A DNA stretch of 64,000 bases from Diphasiastrum complanatum. Its lineage: Eukaryota; Streptophyta; Lycopodiopsida; Lycopodiales; Lycopodiaceae. Positions 21,544-32,851 of the stretch are shown piece by piece. The stretch spans positions 39,064,844-39,128,843 of the forward strand of contig CM055109.1 of NCBI GenBank assembly GCA_029204225.1, in the 5' to 3' direction. The notes under the pieces are model-generated. The model worked only from the letters and a program-made list of their open reading frames with translations. It did not search any database and was not told where the DNA came from. The position numbers and the translations under genes are program-made. Position 1 is the first letter of the stretch. Each line of letters opens with the position of its first letter.

Positions 21544-22374
21544 TGTGGAAAAAGTACAAAAAGGACCAAGAGTGGATCCTAATCTGATCCTGAAGGGGGA
21601 TTGGTTGTCAGATTACTTGATCTATCAATCTACTTCAAATTAAGATCAATCTAGATCAATTCTAGACACAAAATCCTAACAAGAACAATCATTAATTGAA
21701 GGTAAGTATAATTTATGGTTTCACACGTGTGAAACACTGTCTGAGTATGGACTCCAACTTGAAAATCAAGTACACATTGATAGAACCTCAAAACAATCAA
21801 AACAAATGTAGACAAATGGAGAGAATCACTCAAATTGCTTCCAAAACCAAGATTGGTGTCTCACATTGATTATGGCCAAATGTGGCTCTATATATATAAT
21901 AAGTGGGAGCTCGTGGTACTGATCATCCCTCTGATCCCACATGTGTGAAGGTGCTTTGTCATATGATAATTCATCATGCAAAACTGACACTTGGACAAAA
22001 CCTTCTATTTTGAGCACTTTTGGTTCATTTTCCTTCTATATGGAGATCTACTTGAAAATCTTCTAGAAGTCAAAATTTGCCTACTTCAGCTTATTCCACA
22101 CATGTGAGCTGTCCTCTACACATGTGATATGACACCTAACCAAAGGATGTGGCTCATGCAATCAATAGATTGATGCCATGTGTCATATGTCTAGAAAACT
22201 AGTTTTTGGCCTTTTTAGCCACTAGAACTTGAATTAAATCATATGTACAACCTATATCATTATGGTACATGACAAGTACACTATTTTCACACATGGGAAC
22301 AGGCTCCACACATGTGTGTTTATCTATATACAAGATTTTTGGCCTCTACCAAGCTTATTTTTGCATTTTTCACA
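21544..22374 (-). repeat. 5' LTR of B2
   Basis: 831 bp with the same ends as the 3' LTR. It keeps TTTCACACGTGTGAAAC intact at 21719, where the 3' LTR reads CACATGTGAAAC, a CpG to TpA-type change. Confidence 0.9.
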
Positions 22375-23715
22375 AATTTGTTAGGTTTGATACTCATCTT
22401 CACCTACACTACTTCATGTTGGATGGAAATTTTGGAATCTATCTTTTGATTTATGATGGTGCCACCAATGGCATTGTTTTCACTAACCTTTGTGGCAATT
22501 CGAGATCAAGCATTAATGAGATATTGTTGGATCTTGATCATATGAGGGAGTATTTCCAGAGGTTGAGGTCTGAAGATATTCATATCTTTGATGTTCGAGA
22601 GAAAGGTAAGCAAGTGAAAGCGACTCACTTTGTTTTACTCACATGTTTTGGAGAATCTTCTTGTGTAGATGATACTATGCAACTGGATACTGGTTCTCAT
22701 GGTTTTCATGCTGGAAAATCAAGTAATGGATCTAAAAAACAAAATTTTTTCAACGACTTTAAAGGTCAAAAGGAAGATTAAGAGGTTGGTCTCAAAGGGC
22801 TTCAACAACACAAAAGGAAAGGTGGCAACTTGGAGCTAGTCAAGAGCATGAAAGGAAGGTTATTTGGCAAAGATGTTATGGATGTGTTTTTGTAGCTTAT
22901 GGAAGACTCAAGTAAGGTCAAAGGAGCAGCAAGGAAGTGTTGTTCAAGTCTACTTTACTTGTTCTATCTCATGTTTGAGCTATTTCATGTGGATGTGTGC
23001 AAATTGTCAAGATATGGACAAACTAGCTACATTGTCTTGCAATATCTTATTGTTGGAGTTGTACTAGCATTCTTGCTGGTTTTGCTGATGGAAATGAAGC
23101 TATTTGAGGTTCATTATGTCACTCATCCATGCCTAAGTTCTCAAGTGTTGAGCTACTTGGTGCCAATACTTGGAGATTGTCATTTTTTGGTGAATTCATG
23201 GTCATTTTCTTGTGTCAAGTAGATCTTGAAGATGGACTAGTGCAACCTTATGGAATCATGTGGTGCTGGATTTGCATCATTGACGTACTCACCTACTCAT
23301 GGATTTCCAAGGTTTGATGATTTCTTGTGGCAAGATGGAGATGGAGGCTCATTCATGGAGTTTTATGGTGGAGACATATCAAGAAAGGACAAAGTTGGAG
23401 GAGACAAGCAAGCAAATGGTCATCACTCACATTTATGGTTTGGTTGCTGTAATTTTCCAGAGAGTTCAAAGTTTGAAGCATGGAGGAATCATTTCATTTA
23501 CATTCTATTTGGTTCTTCATGTTATAGTTATATCTTGATGTGCAAAATCGATGTAAGAAATAGTGAAACATCCGATTTGGACACTATTCTCTATATAAAT
23601 TATAAAAGATACTTTAGAACCTTAGAAAGGAGATCTGTACTTAGGATGGAGATCAATCTAAAGTTGGATCAAAGTAGTATGGTTAAAACTATGCCAAAAC
23701 TAGTTGAAGAGGAAG
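22375..23715 (+). pseudogene. Element C internal sequence: linker remnant and novel tail
   Basis: 22375-22780 is open: FDTHLHLHYFMLDGNFGIYL, NLCGNSRSSINEILLDLDHM, then VREKGKQVKATHFVLLTCFG ESSCVDD, which parallels the copia linker of element E (YDEKGKQVVSGNYFAFLTSF DEPTSVDE). Reverse transcriptase would be expected next. Instead comes KSSNGSKKQNFFNDFKGQ, GLKGLQQHKRKGGNLELVKS and MEDSSKVKGAARKC, the same tail as in element E at 25685-25935. Further open stretches (22899-23222, hydrophobic; 23250-23720) have no recognised domain. The segment ends in a polypurine tract. Confidence 0.6.
23706..23715 (+). other. Polypurine tract of element C
   Basis: GAAGAGGAAG directly before TGTGAGAGATTTC, the inferred LTR start. 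Confidence 0.65.
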
Positions 23716-24240
23716 TGTGAGAGATTTCAACTATTTAGTCTAGTCTAGTATAGTCAAAATTTGGTAAATTGTCAATTGAGGCCAAAACTCATTTTAGACT
23801 TAGAGATAAACTTTTTGAAGTTATATTAGTTTAAAATACATTCAATAAACACTTTCTAAAAGTGTGGGAAAGTTGGTAGTCGAGTTTGAGAGAGATTCAA
23901 ATTTGAACTTTGGGTACATTGAATCTAGACCCAAAAATAGTAGGGTTTACATTTTGGAGGGAAAGCCAAGTGGCCAACTAGGGCTTGGACCTGCTATAAA
24001 AGGATGTAACTCATGGAGAGACACATCTTCTCTCTTCTCTCTCTCTCTCTCTCTCTCATTTCATCATTATACATGGTTCTCTTTGGGTTCTACTACTCAT
24101 GATGTTATCTTGCAATCTTGTATGTAGAATGTTCATATTTTTTTATTTTTGGTTCCACACGTGTGAAATACAATAGGGTACTATAATTGTATGGACAACA
24201 ATTATATTTTATGTTTTGGTTCATGTTTGATCAGTATCTC
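23716..24240 (+). repeat. 3' LTR of element C (right end approximate)
   Basis: Begins TGTGAGAG after the polypurine tract. It contains a good TATA box (GCTATAAAAGG, 23993-24003), a (CT) tract at 24030-24058 and a TCCACACGTGTGAAA palindrome at 24154. The 5' LTR is not present, so the right end is a guess. Confidence 0.5.
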
Positions 24241-25499
<1,259 letters not shown>

Positions 25500-25684
25500 T
25501 CGAAGCTCATACCAAATGTGTTGTATGTCCCAAATCTGACGACAAATCTGTTGTCGGTCAATCGAATAACATATCTAGGACATAAGGTAGAGTTTCAGAC
25601 TGATTCATGCAAAATTCTTGATAAGAGCAGGAGAGTTCTTGCACCTGGAAAGAGGCAGGATATCTCTATAGGCTTGTCACATGA
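25500..25684 (+). pseudogene. copia protease/GAG-pre-integrase fragment
   Basis: Reads VLYVPNLTTNLLSVNRITYL, GHKVEFQTDSCKILDKSRRV, the conserved strand between protease and integrase ('L.VP....NLLSV..I...G'). It is flanked by unrelated sequence and cut at 25684 where the tail of element E, on the opposite strand, begins. Confidence 0.75.
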
Positions 25685-25935
25685 GATAATACAAGTAAAG
25701 TAGAATTGAACAAGACTTCCTTGTTGCTCCTTTGACCTTACTTGAGTCTTCAATAACCTGAAAAAATAAATCCATAACATCTTTTCCAATTACCTCTCCT
25801 TTGATGCTCTTGACAAGCTCCGAATTGCCATCTCTCTTTTCATGTTGTTGAAGCCCTTTGAGATCAACCTCTTGATCATCAACTTGACCATAAAAGTCAT
25901 TGAATAAAATTTGTTTTCCAGATCCATTGCTTGTT
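25685..25935 (-). pseudogene. Novel tail of element E (matches element C)
   Basis: Reads TTSNGSGKQILFNDFYGQ, DLKGLQQHEKRDGNSELVKS, IGKDVMDLFFQVIEDSSKVK GATRKSC, paralleling element C at 22720-22960 on the plus strand. It replaces reverse transcriptase after the linker. Function unknown. Confidence 0.6.
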
Positions 25936-26970
25936 GTTATGAAAACATCCAATAGCTTTCTTGTCCTTAGATAACTCCACCAATCTCCATATTCCATTAT
26001 TCATAAGAGCTTGATACTCAAGATCCATTGCTTGGATCCACTCCTTTTCTTTCCTTGTTTCATCTACACTTGTAGGTTCATCAAAAGAGGTTAGGAAAGC
26101 AAAATAATTTCCAGAAACTACTTGCTTACCCTTTTCATCATATGTGAGCCTTAAAGGTACTTGTCTTTCCCTTGATGTTCTCCTTGGCTTTTGACTTGAT
26201 GAAGGTCCATCATCATCACCATCTAAAGTAGGATTCTTTACATCAAAATTAAGAATGTTAGATCCATCCACATCACCATCAATAATGCTTGAAGACACTT
26301 TTGGAATGTTCCCCTCATAAAAAATGACATCTCTACCAACAATCACTTTGTTAGTAGAAGGAATGTAAACCTTGTAGGCTTTACTCACCTCACTATATCC
26401 AACAAAAATAACTCTCCTTGAAGATGGATCCTTCTTGGTCCTATCATCAAGAGTAATGTTCACATAGCATGTGCATCCAAAAGTTCTTAGAAAGTTGACA
26501 CTCGGCTTCCTCTTGAATAGCATCTCAAAGGGTGTCCTTCCATCCAAAAGCACTTGGCCACCTATTGCACAAGAAATTGGCACACAACAAAGCTTGATCC
26601 CAAAGTGGTTTATCAAGATTAGCACTTAACCTCATGGCTTTGGCACTTTCACATAAAGTCATATTCTTCTTTTCAGCCACTCCATTTTGTTGTGGGGTCC
26701 TTGATGTTGTATACTCCCTCTTGATCCCATGCTCCTCACAAAAGGCCTTGAACTTGGTAGATATGTACTCACCACCATTGTCACTCCTTAAGCACTTGAT
26801 CCTTGTAAAAAATTGGTTCTCCCTTGCATTCTTGAACTTAACAAAGACATCATATACTTCATCTTTGCTCTTAGTAAATAGATCCAACAAAATCTACTAA
26901 AATCATCAATGAAAGTTACAAACATCTTAGCTCCACTATTGCTAATTGTAGTAAATCCATGAATATCCAA
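25936..26970 (-). pseudogene. copia integrase core, C-terminus and linker (element E)
   Basis: Contains MFVTFIDDFSRFCWIYLL (second aspartate), CLRSDNGGEYISTKFKAFCE, TSRTPQQNGVAEKKNMTLCE (glutamate region), TPFEMLFKRKPSVNFLRTFG and RVIFVGYSEVSKAYKVYIPS. The linker has RRTSRERQVPLRLTYDEKGK, SFDEPTSVDETRKEKEWIQA and LEYQALMNNGIWRLVE. Frame changes lie at about 26880 and 26570. The start of reverse transcriptase (expected CKWV) is absent after KKAIGC. Confidence 0.85.
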
Positions 26971-26979
26971 ATGTACAAG

Positions 26980-27745
26980 TTAATTAGGCTCTGTAGATCT
27001 ATATGTAGATCTAGTATAAGGTAGTCTATGTGACTTTGACAAAGCACAAGACTTGCAAACATGATTGATGCCACTTAAGGAACTTGGAAGACCTATCATA
27101 ACCTTCTTTCTAGCCATTACCTTCAATGACTTGAAGTTGAGGTGTCCCATCCTTTTATGCCAAACCTCTTGAATAGGTATTTGCTCTCTTGCAACACATC
27201 CAACTTGGTTAGCAATAACACAAGAATCTAGTTTGAACAATTCCCTTGTCTTTTACATTTTCCAATCAAGACATCCTTCCTTTTGATCATACAAGCATCT
27301 CCATCAAACTCAACCTTGAGGCCTTTACTTAGCATTTGACTCACACTAAGCAAATTCTTGGTAATAGATGGAATAAACAAGACATCCTCCAAATGAACAT
27401 TCCTATTTGTAGAGAGAGAAATAGGAATTGTGTCAATCCTTTGTTTGCACACTCACCACCATTGGCCATGTAGATCACCCTCTTGTCATCTCCATATGCC
27501 AACAAAGAAGTGAAGTACTCTTTTTGAAAAGTCATGTGTGAACTTGCTCCACTATAAATCCACCATGGATCTAGATCTCCATCATTAGCAAGCATACATG
27601 AAGACATCACAAAAGCATCATCATTTGCATCTTGAACATCCAAACCATCCTCATCTAGAGTAAGATTACCTTGCTTGTCTCCTTGATCTCTCTTCTTCTT
27701 GTAGCACTCACTTGCAAAGTGTCCTTGATGGCACAATAGATGCAC
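26980..27745 (-). pseudogene. copia zinc knuckle, protease and integrase zinc domain (element E)
   Basis: Contains CHQGHFASECYKKK (end of the zinc knuckle), protease WWIYSGASSHMTFQKEYF in which the catalytic aspartate of DSG is tyrosine (GAT to TAT), FIPSITKNLLSVSQMLSKGL and the HHCC domain VWHKRMGHLNFKSLKVMARK...VCKSCALSKSHRLPY. A TAA follows TEPN before LVHLDIHG. Frame changes lie near 27440 and 27240. The protease could not have been active in this form. Confidence 0.85.
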
Positions 27746-28465
27746 TTGAGCTTTGATCTATCCTTATTTTTGCCACTTGAAGAAGCATCCACTTGATCTT
27801 GCCCTTTAGACCACTTACTTTTTTACTTTTGCCCTTGAATTTGCCCTTTGTGAACATAGCCTCCTCTTGAAGTGTCGATGTAGATCCACCTCTTGCTTGA
27901 AGCCTATATTCTTCAATAATCAAGATCTCATGAAGATCCATCAAACTTGGCAAAGTCTTTTGAATAGCAATACTTTGAACAATGTTAGCATGAGCATCCA
28001 ACAATCCACTAAGAATAACTTGAACAAGCTCACCTTAATGCTCTCATCAATGCAAGCCAACTCATCATTCAATGCTTTCATCCTCAAAATAAAAGTACTT
28101 GGACTTTCTTCATTATTTTGCAAACAAGAAAAGATTTTCCTTATTAGAGTCAACACTCTAGAAGTATACTTGGATTCATAAAGCTTCTTCAATGAATCCC
28201 AAGCATCCTTAGATGACGTACTCTTACCAACCTCCTTGAGAAGCTCATTAGTAGCATTCATCTTGATCATGTTTAGAGCCCTTTTGGCCCTCTTATCATA
28301 CCTCATTTGATCTTGTTGTGTTGATGGTCTCTCCTCCAAACCTACAACAATATCCAAAACATCATTCATCTAAAGAAGTGATTCCATCCTCACCTTCCAC
28401 AAGGAATAGTTACTTGAGGTAAGCCTATCATTGGCTTCCAACATGACTCCACTTGATGTTGCCAT
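27746..28465 (-). pseudogene. copia gag (element E)
   Basis: Starts MATSSGVMLEANDRLTSSNY at 28465, then SLWKVRMESLL, a stop near 28372, and MNDVLDIVVGLEERPSTQQD, RALNMIKMNATNELLKEV, AWDSLKKLYESK. The C-terminal part changes frame near 27990 (MLDAHANIVQSIAIQKTLPS). This is the UBN2-type capsid protein of copia. Confidence 0.85.
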
Positions 28466-28585
28466 GTAGCAATGACCTGATATTCTCTTTCAACCCACTT
28501 CAATGCACAAAGCACTCCTTTGGCCAACAACAAATGTTTTCAAAAGAGATCACAAAGATTTGAAACTACTCAAAAATTCTCTTCT

Positions 28586-28598
28586 AGCACTTATACCA
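28586..28598 (-). other. Degenerate primer binding site, element E
   Basis: Minus strand TGGTATAAGTGCT, recognisable as the tRNA-Met site with several mismatches, about 120 bp upstream of the gag start. Confidence 0.4.
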
Positions 28599-29280
28599 CG
28601 CAAATCAACACATAGAATCATGAAATCTTGATCAACCTATGATCTATCCTCAATCTAATGACTCTTGACACTTACTAAGATTGAAACACACTCAAATGAA
28701 GTCCAGCAACCTCACTATCTAGAGATCCAATCAAAATTAGGGTTTTGACAAAATCACAAAAAAATTGATTATTCCAAAAAAATTGTAATTAGCTTGCACT
28801 TCCATGTGAATGAGTAAATGCTCCCACATGTCAAGATGTTGTTCACACATGTGGATCTAGATATACTTGATAAAATGTACATATTCTCCTAGATCCTATT
28901 TTATAGGGAAGATTCCTATTTTGTGGAGACTAGCATTTGGATTCTAGCTAGTAGGATAAGTCAACTTTGATCTATGGGCATATCTTGCTCCTATTGGTGG
29001 ATCTACACGATGTGGCACTCCCCGCACGTGTGAAGACCTATTGGACCAGTATATAGGTCATTCTTGTACTTGATCTATAAAGAGATCACCAATTCTAATG
29101 AGAATTTGATGAGACATTTCCATTCTATGTTGCAATTTGCTTGAGATTGCCACATTAGAATTGTGATTTTATGCTTGGAATGCTATCATATGTTAATGTA
29201 ACTTGCTATCTAGTCATAGTCCATATAGTGACCATTTTCCACATGTGTGAGGCTGTGCTTGATAGATTTTTGGTGTTACA
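28599..29280 (-). repeat. Probable 5' LTR of element E
   Basis: Lies beyond the degenerate primer site and would begin TGTAACACCAAAAATC on the minus strand, giving about 680 bp. It contains CGCACGTGTGAAG (29023) and CACACATGTGG (28845), the palindromes seen in other LTRs here. The partner LTR was not found, so both ends are tentative. Confidence 0.4.
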
Positions 29281-29403
29281 CTCATTGATTTTGCTAAATA
29301 GTTAGTGATTTGCTTCTAGATCAAGATATAGTCAATAGAACTTGATAAATCCTTTGATTTGGCAATCAATATCTCTTGTAGATTGATTAGTATAGTCAAT
29401 AAC

Positions 29404-29549
29404 TGTCCTAGAGTTTTGTGCATATAGCCCTTGCACAAGACTCTAGGAATGCAAATGGAAGCTAGCTTAGTGGTAGAGCACCCCATCGGAATGGGGGAGG
29501 TCCTAGGTTCAATCCCTAGCCGACAACACACACCTAAAAACTTTTCACA
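29404..29549 (+). repeat. TRIM LTR 1
   Basis: 146 bp, the most diverged at its 5' end (TGTCCTAGAGTTTTGTGC in place of TGTTAGAAAGTGTCAAGG). Ends TTTTCACA directly before the primer site at 29550. Contains a tRNA-like module at about 29457-29524. Confidence 0.8.
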
Positions 29550-29562
29550 TGGTATCAGAGCC
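29550..29562 (+). other. TRIM primer binding site 1
   Basis: TGGTATCAGAGCC, exact tRNA-Met complement. A polypurine tract CTTGAGGGGGAG lies at 29611-29622 at the other end of the same 73-bp internal domain. Confidence 0.9.
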
Positions 29563-29622
29563 ATGGTTGTGGGTGTGGTCTAGGTGGGTGGTAGCTAAAA
29601 AGGGCTATGCCTTGAGGGGGAG

Positions 29623-29780
29623 TGTTAGAAAGTGTCAAGGCTATAGCCCTTGCACAACACTTTGGGAACACAAATGGATGGGTAGCTCAGTGGTAGAGCA
29701 CCCCACCGGAATAGGGGAGGTCCTAGGTTCAATCCCTAGCCCGATCCGACCACACACACCAATTGTAAAAAGTTTTCACA
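29623..29780 (+). repeat. TRIM LTR 2
   Basis: 158 bp, the best preserved copy, TGTTAGAAAG...AGTTTTCACA, flanked by a polypurine tract on the left and a primer site on the right (29781-29793). Confidence 0.85.
29676..29747 (+). other. tRNA-like module inside TRIM LTR 2
   Basis: 72 nt that folds as a cloverleaf on paper: acceptor GGATGGG with CCGATCC (6 of 7 pairs), D-stem GCTC/GAGC with loop AGTGGTA, an anticodon-like arm CCCC...GGGG, a 5-nt variable region, and a perfect T-arm CTAGG-TTCAATC-CCTAG. The box A-like (TAGCTCAGTGGTAGAGC) and box B-like (GGTTCAATCC) segments match the internal pol III promoter. The anticodon loop (CCGGAAT) lacks the usual U33, so it is unlikely to be a working tRNA. 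Copies in LTR 1 (29457-29524) and LTR 3 (29906-29965, T-stem damaged) are similar. Confidence 0.75.
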
Positions 29781-29793
29781 TGGTATCAGAGCC
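29781..29793 (+). other. TRIM primer binding site 2
   Basis: TGGTATCAGAGCC, identical to the first; the internal domain ends with the polypurine tract CTTGAGGGGGAG at 29842-29853. Confidence 0.9.
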
Positions 29794-29853
29794 ATGGTTG
29801 TGGGTGTGGTCTAGGCGGGCAATAGCTAAAAAGGGCTATGCCTTGAGGGGGAG

Positions 29854-29998
29854 TGTTAGAAAGTGTCAAGGCTATAGCCCTTGCACAACACTCTAGAACA
29901 CAAATGGACGGGTAGATCAATGCTAGAGCACCCCATTGGAATGGGGGAGGTCCTAGGTTCAATCCGACCACACACACCAAGTGTAAAAACTTTTCATA
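29854..29998 (+). repeat. TRIM LTR 3
   Basis: 145 bp. A short deletion within the T-arm and acceptor (CAATCC directly followed by GACC) and the end CATA instead of CACA show decay. Confidence 0.75.
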
Positions 29999-30175
29999 GT
30001 ATCGACTCGAAAAATACAAGATTTTTCGATATCCAAAAGTCAAAAAATTTTGATACCGTATCGACTTGAGAAATCTGTAATTTTTTTGAGACCCAAAAAT
30101 CAGAATTTTTCAATATGGGATTGACTCAAAAAATCTGTAATTTTTGGAGTCATTGTAATTTTTGAGTTAGTGTAT
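29999..30175 (+). repeat. Degenerate ~60-bp tandem repeats
   Basis: Three imperfect units, each starting near GTATCGACTCGAAAAAT, GTATCGACTTGAGAAAT or GGGATTGACTCAAAAAAT and followed by T-rich words such as GTAATTTTT. AT-rich, no coding. Confidence 0.55.
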
Positions 30176-30992
30176 ATTTTTGAGTCTTTGTATATTCTTG
30201 AGTCTTTGTAAAATTTGATATTGTTAGAACTCCGACCCGTGTCGCGATGCTTACAGTCCACCTACTCCTGTACATATATTCACTATAAAATGACAGCTAC
30301 CTACTACAGGATGGATGTAGTTAATTTAGTAGATTAATGTCAGTTTTCAATGTATTGATCATTTGACTTCCAATGATCAAGGAAGATCTGCATTGGAGTC
30401 AACACACTGATCAGGTTATCATCCTACAAGCGTTATGTTGTAAATAGTCAAGTTCAGTTTTTTAGAGTTTTTTAAGTGATGATCAACGAACTCAACTGGA
30501 GCCATTTTTGCGCCTAGTGATTTGCGCTAGCTTCATGCTCTTGTACTCACATTTTTGATAATTATCAAAGTGCAAGTTTTTGTCTACATTGTTGTTCTAT
30601 TGCACATTTGGTATACGATTTTACCTTGAATGCATTGCTGGTAACTATTGCACTTCCGATCCATCTACCACCTGCTCCACTTCCACTACGCATCTCGATT
30701 TTTCTGGTTTCCAAAAGGATTAAGACACTACGTGCTATTAGTAGTCACTACTGGACATAATATTTTTTTTTGGAGATTCTACGAAAATAATGGGGGTGTG
30801 AAGATAGACGGTCTGTTGGAGGGTTTGCGGATCTTAAGGCAACCCTAACCCTAGTTAATAAGTGAGAGGGATTTGGCACCCTGCGTGTGTAAGTCCAACC
30901 CGATGATCACACAGTTATTTGATTGATTAGTTAAAAGTTAATAACAGGACTTTAGGCCTTTTTGCGAGACTTTTAATGTCGCAGGGCCTAAA
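30176..30992. other. Non-coding stretch between repeats
   Basis: No gene recognised. A possible LTR start (TGTTAGAACTCCGACCCGTG) lies at 30225, but no partner was found. From about 30870 the sequence aligns with 9110-9250. Confidence 0.4.
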
Positions 30993-31461
30993 TGTCAAGT
31001 TAGTGAATAAAGTTGGGTTTCTTTCCAATTTTGATGGTTCCCACACTTTTTTAAATTTGAATAAAAAGAGAGGCAAGACTGGACCAATAGGATTCAGAGG
31101 CCAGGGTCCTCCTCTCTACTATAAGAAGGGACCAACTCGAGTTGCTCCTCATGTTCATTTCCTCATTTCAATAAAGCAGATTGGTTCTCTTCAGAAATGG
31201 ATTGATGAATGTCCTTGCTCTCTATCACTTTTCCTCCATGGTGGATGTGGAGTGTTAAGGGATAGTAAGTGTTAAGGGATGTGTAGTGTTAAAGAGTAGG
31301 GTTAATGGATGTAGAGATAGATGTGAATCCTCCATTCATGTTGAAATCTAAACTAAACTATCGCTCTCATGGGGATGAACCTATGCGTGACAACTAACTT
31401 CGTCTCTTTGATGCTAGATTGACTAGATCTTGGATTCAGGTTAGGCAAGGAAAGAAACCCA
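30993..31461 (+). repeat. LTR family 'A' (copy 3)
   Basis: Aligns along its length with the LTR at 5162-5658 (opposite strand): CCAATAGGATTCA, the TATA region CTCTCTACTATAAGAAGG (31114), CAATAAAGCAGATTGGTTCTC, TCCTTGCTCTCTATCACTTT and the end GGAAAGAAACCCA. The following CTACACGGTCG is not a tRNA-Met primer site, so the element type is unclear. Confidence 0.6.
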
Positions 31462-32851
31462 CTACACGGTCGAATCGATAGCGAGCCAAAAGTTGATAGT
31501 CAACGCGATAACAACTTCGACAATAGGTTTGACAATTGTCATTTCGATGATGAATTTGACCTATGTCGATTAGAGCAGATTCAACGATTGTCGATTCAAG
31601 GTTTGTTGAGCTAATATCTATGTGATTTCCAGGTATTTTTGTAGACTATTCGAAAAGTCATGTATTTCTGTAGAGTATGTGACTATGCAAGTACTTATAG
31701 CAAATGAATGGATCTAGATTAGCTGTGAGATATGGGATGGAGAGGATAGTTTTCAACCTAAAGATAAGTGTTATGGATGTTCTCCAAATAACTGTAACTT
31801 ATTAGATTTTTGATGGGTTTTTTTTTTTTTCCAGTTTTTTGACTAGTAATTACTATTTTGACTTGAAATTCATCGAACGTACTACATAGCATTGATTTTC
31901 AGGATTGTACTTTTCCTGTAGTCATTATGATCAATTCTAATGATTGCATGCTAGTTATATGGTCAATATTGGATCGAGACTATATTTTGGTCAAAAATGG
32001 ATGATTTTGGCTAAAATCAATACATAAGAGTCAATATTGAGCATAATCAAAACTTTTAGTGCTTTCTTGAGTCAAATTTCAATATTTAGGGTCTGATTTC
32101 ACTTGCATGTGGTTGTGATCCATCATAACATGCCGAAAAGTAAAAAAAATAGTCAAAATATATGGTTCCTTATATTTTTTTGGAGGTTTTAGTCAATCAC
32201 TATGTGTAAAAAATTTCATGCATGTTCTCACTAGTGCAATGAAGCTATCTAGAGGTTGTGACCAGTTTCAATAGGCTTTTGGTGTTTTAAGAGGTCCCAA
32301 AACCTCGAAAATTAGAGTAATTTTGATGATTTTTAGGCATGATAAACTCATTCTACAAAATATGAAGCCTATGAATCAGTATACAATATGATAAGGCCAT
32401 TGAATTGACTTTGATTCAAGCCATCATACATCTATTTTGGTGCCTGGAGGCTTAGGCAATAATTTACTGAAGTTTGCTTGCTATGCGCCCTCTTAGAAAC
32501 CATTTTTTTGTTGATTTGGATCTACAAACCTTTTGGGACCTGACAGAAGCTTCTACTAATCTCTAATGAATATTTATAGACTTCTTGTAATTCTAAAACT
32601 AAGAGTTCGATGATGAAAATCAATTTTCAAAGTTTCAGTCCATATTGGAGAAAATTCTAGAAATTTTTTAATAGAATTGAAATTTTTCTAAATCTGTAAG
32701 TTATTAATTAAAATGAAATTGGCATATAAAGTTAATGTCCTTATTGAGATGTAATCAGTAGGTTTACGATGTTACAATTATTTTTACTTTCAGTTGAAGA
32801 TTTTTGGATCTGTTGACTAATTAATTTTTGTTTTTGTTTTAGGTGATCAAT
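31462..32851 (+). other. Non-coding leader-like region
   Basis: AT-rich sequence without usable open frames between LTR A copy 3 and a gypsy-type gag remnant. It may be the leader of that element. A T-rich run ending TTTTGTTTTAG at 32843 resembles a splice acceptor just before the gag start at 32852. Confidence 0.4.

Larger units (their letters stand above)
17061..22374 (-). mobile_element. Non-autonomous LTR element B, complete copy B2
   Basis: A complete minus-strand LTR retrotransposon of 5.3 kb: 3' LTR (17061-17894), polypurine tract (17895-17903), internal region with one degenerate ORF (18032-19869), long non-coding leader (19870-21530), primer site (21531-21543) and 5' LTR (21544-22374). 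Flanking bases GATTT (17056-17060) and AATTT (22375-22379) match in 4 of 5, compatible with a 5-bp target duplication. It lacks gag capsid, protease, integrase and polymerase and must have been mobilised in trans. The two LTRs differ at roughly a dozen or more positions by eye, so the insertion is not recent. Confidence 0.9.
25685..29280 (-). mobile_element. Copia element E with replaced polymerase region
   Basis: Minus-strand copia running from a probable 5' LTR (28599-29280), primer-like site (28586-28598), gag, protease, integrase and linker to KKAIGC at about 25936. There the sequence switches to the novel tail shared with element C instead of entering reverse transcriptase. The coding region is broken by several stops and frameshifts. 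The 3' LTR is not recognised before 25684. Confidence 0.7.
29404..29998 (+). mobile_element. Tandem TRIM-like retrotransposon with tRNA-like LTRs
   Basis: Three direct LTRs (29404-29549, 29623-29780, 29854-29998) separated by two internal domains of 73 bp. Each internal domain starts with an exact primer site TGGTATCAGAGCC and ends with a polypurine tract CTTGAGGGGGAG. LTRs run TGTTAGAAAGTGTC...TTTTCACA. With LTRs of about 150 bp and no coding capacity this fits a TRIM (terminal-repeat retrotransposon in miniature); LTR-int-LTR-int-LTR arrays are known for TRIMs. Each LTR contains a tRNA-like module, comparable in principle to Cassandra TRIMs, which carry 5S rRNA. The right end passes CATAGTATCGACTCG, a decayed PBS, so the array probably once continued. 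Confidence 0.85.

Noticed and set aside
29461-29520. A free-standing tRNA gene
   Set aside because: The same module is repeated at the same place in three LTRs, lacks U33 and has a mispaired anticodon arm, so it is part of the TRIM LTR rather than a working tRNA gene.
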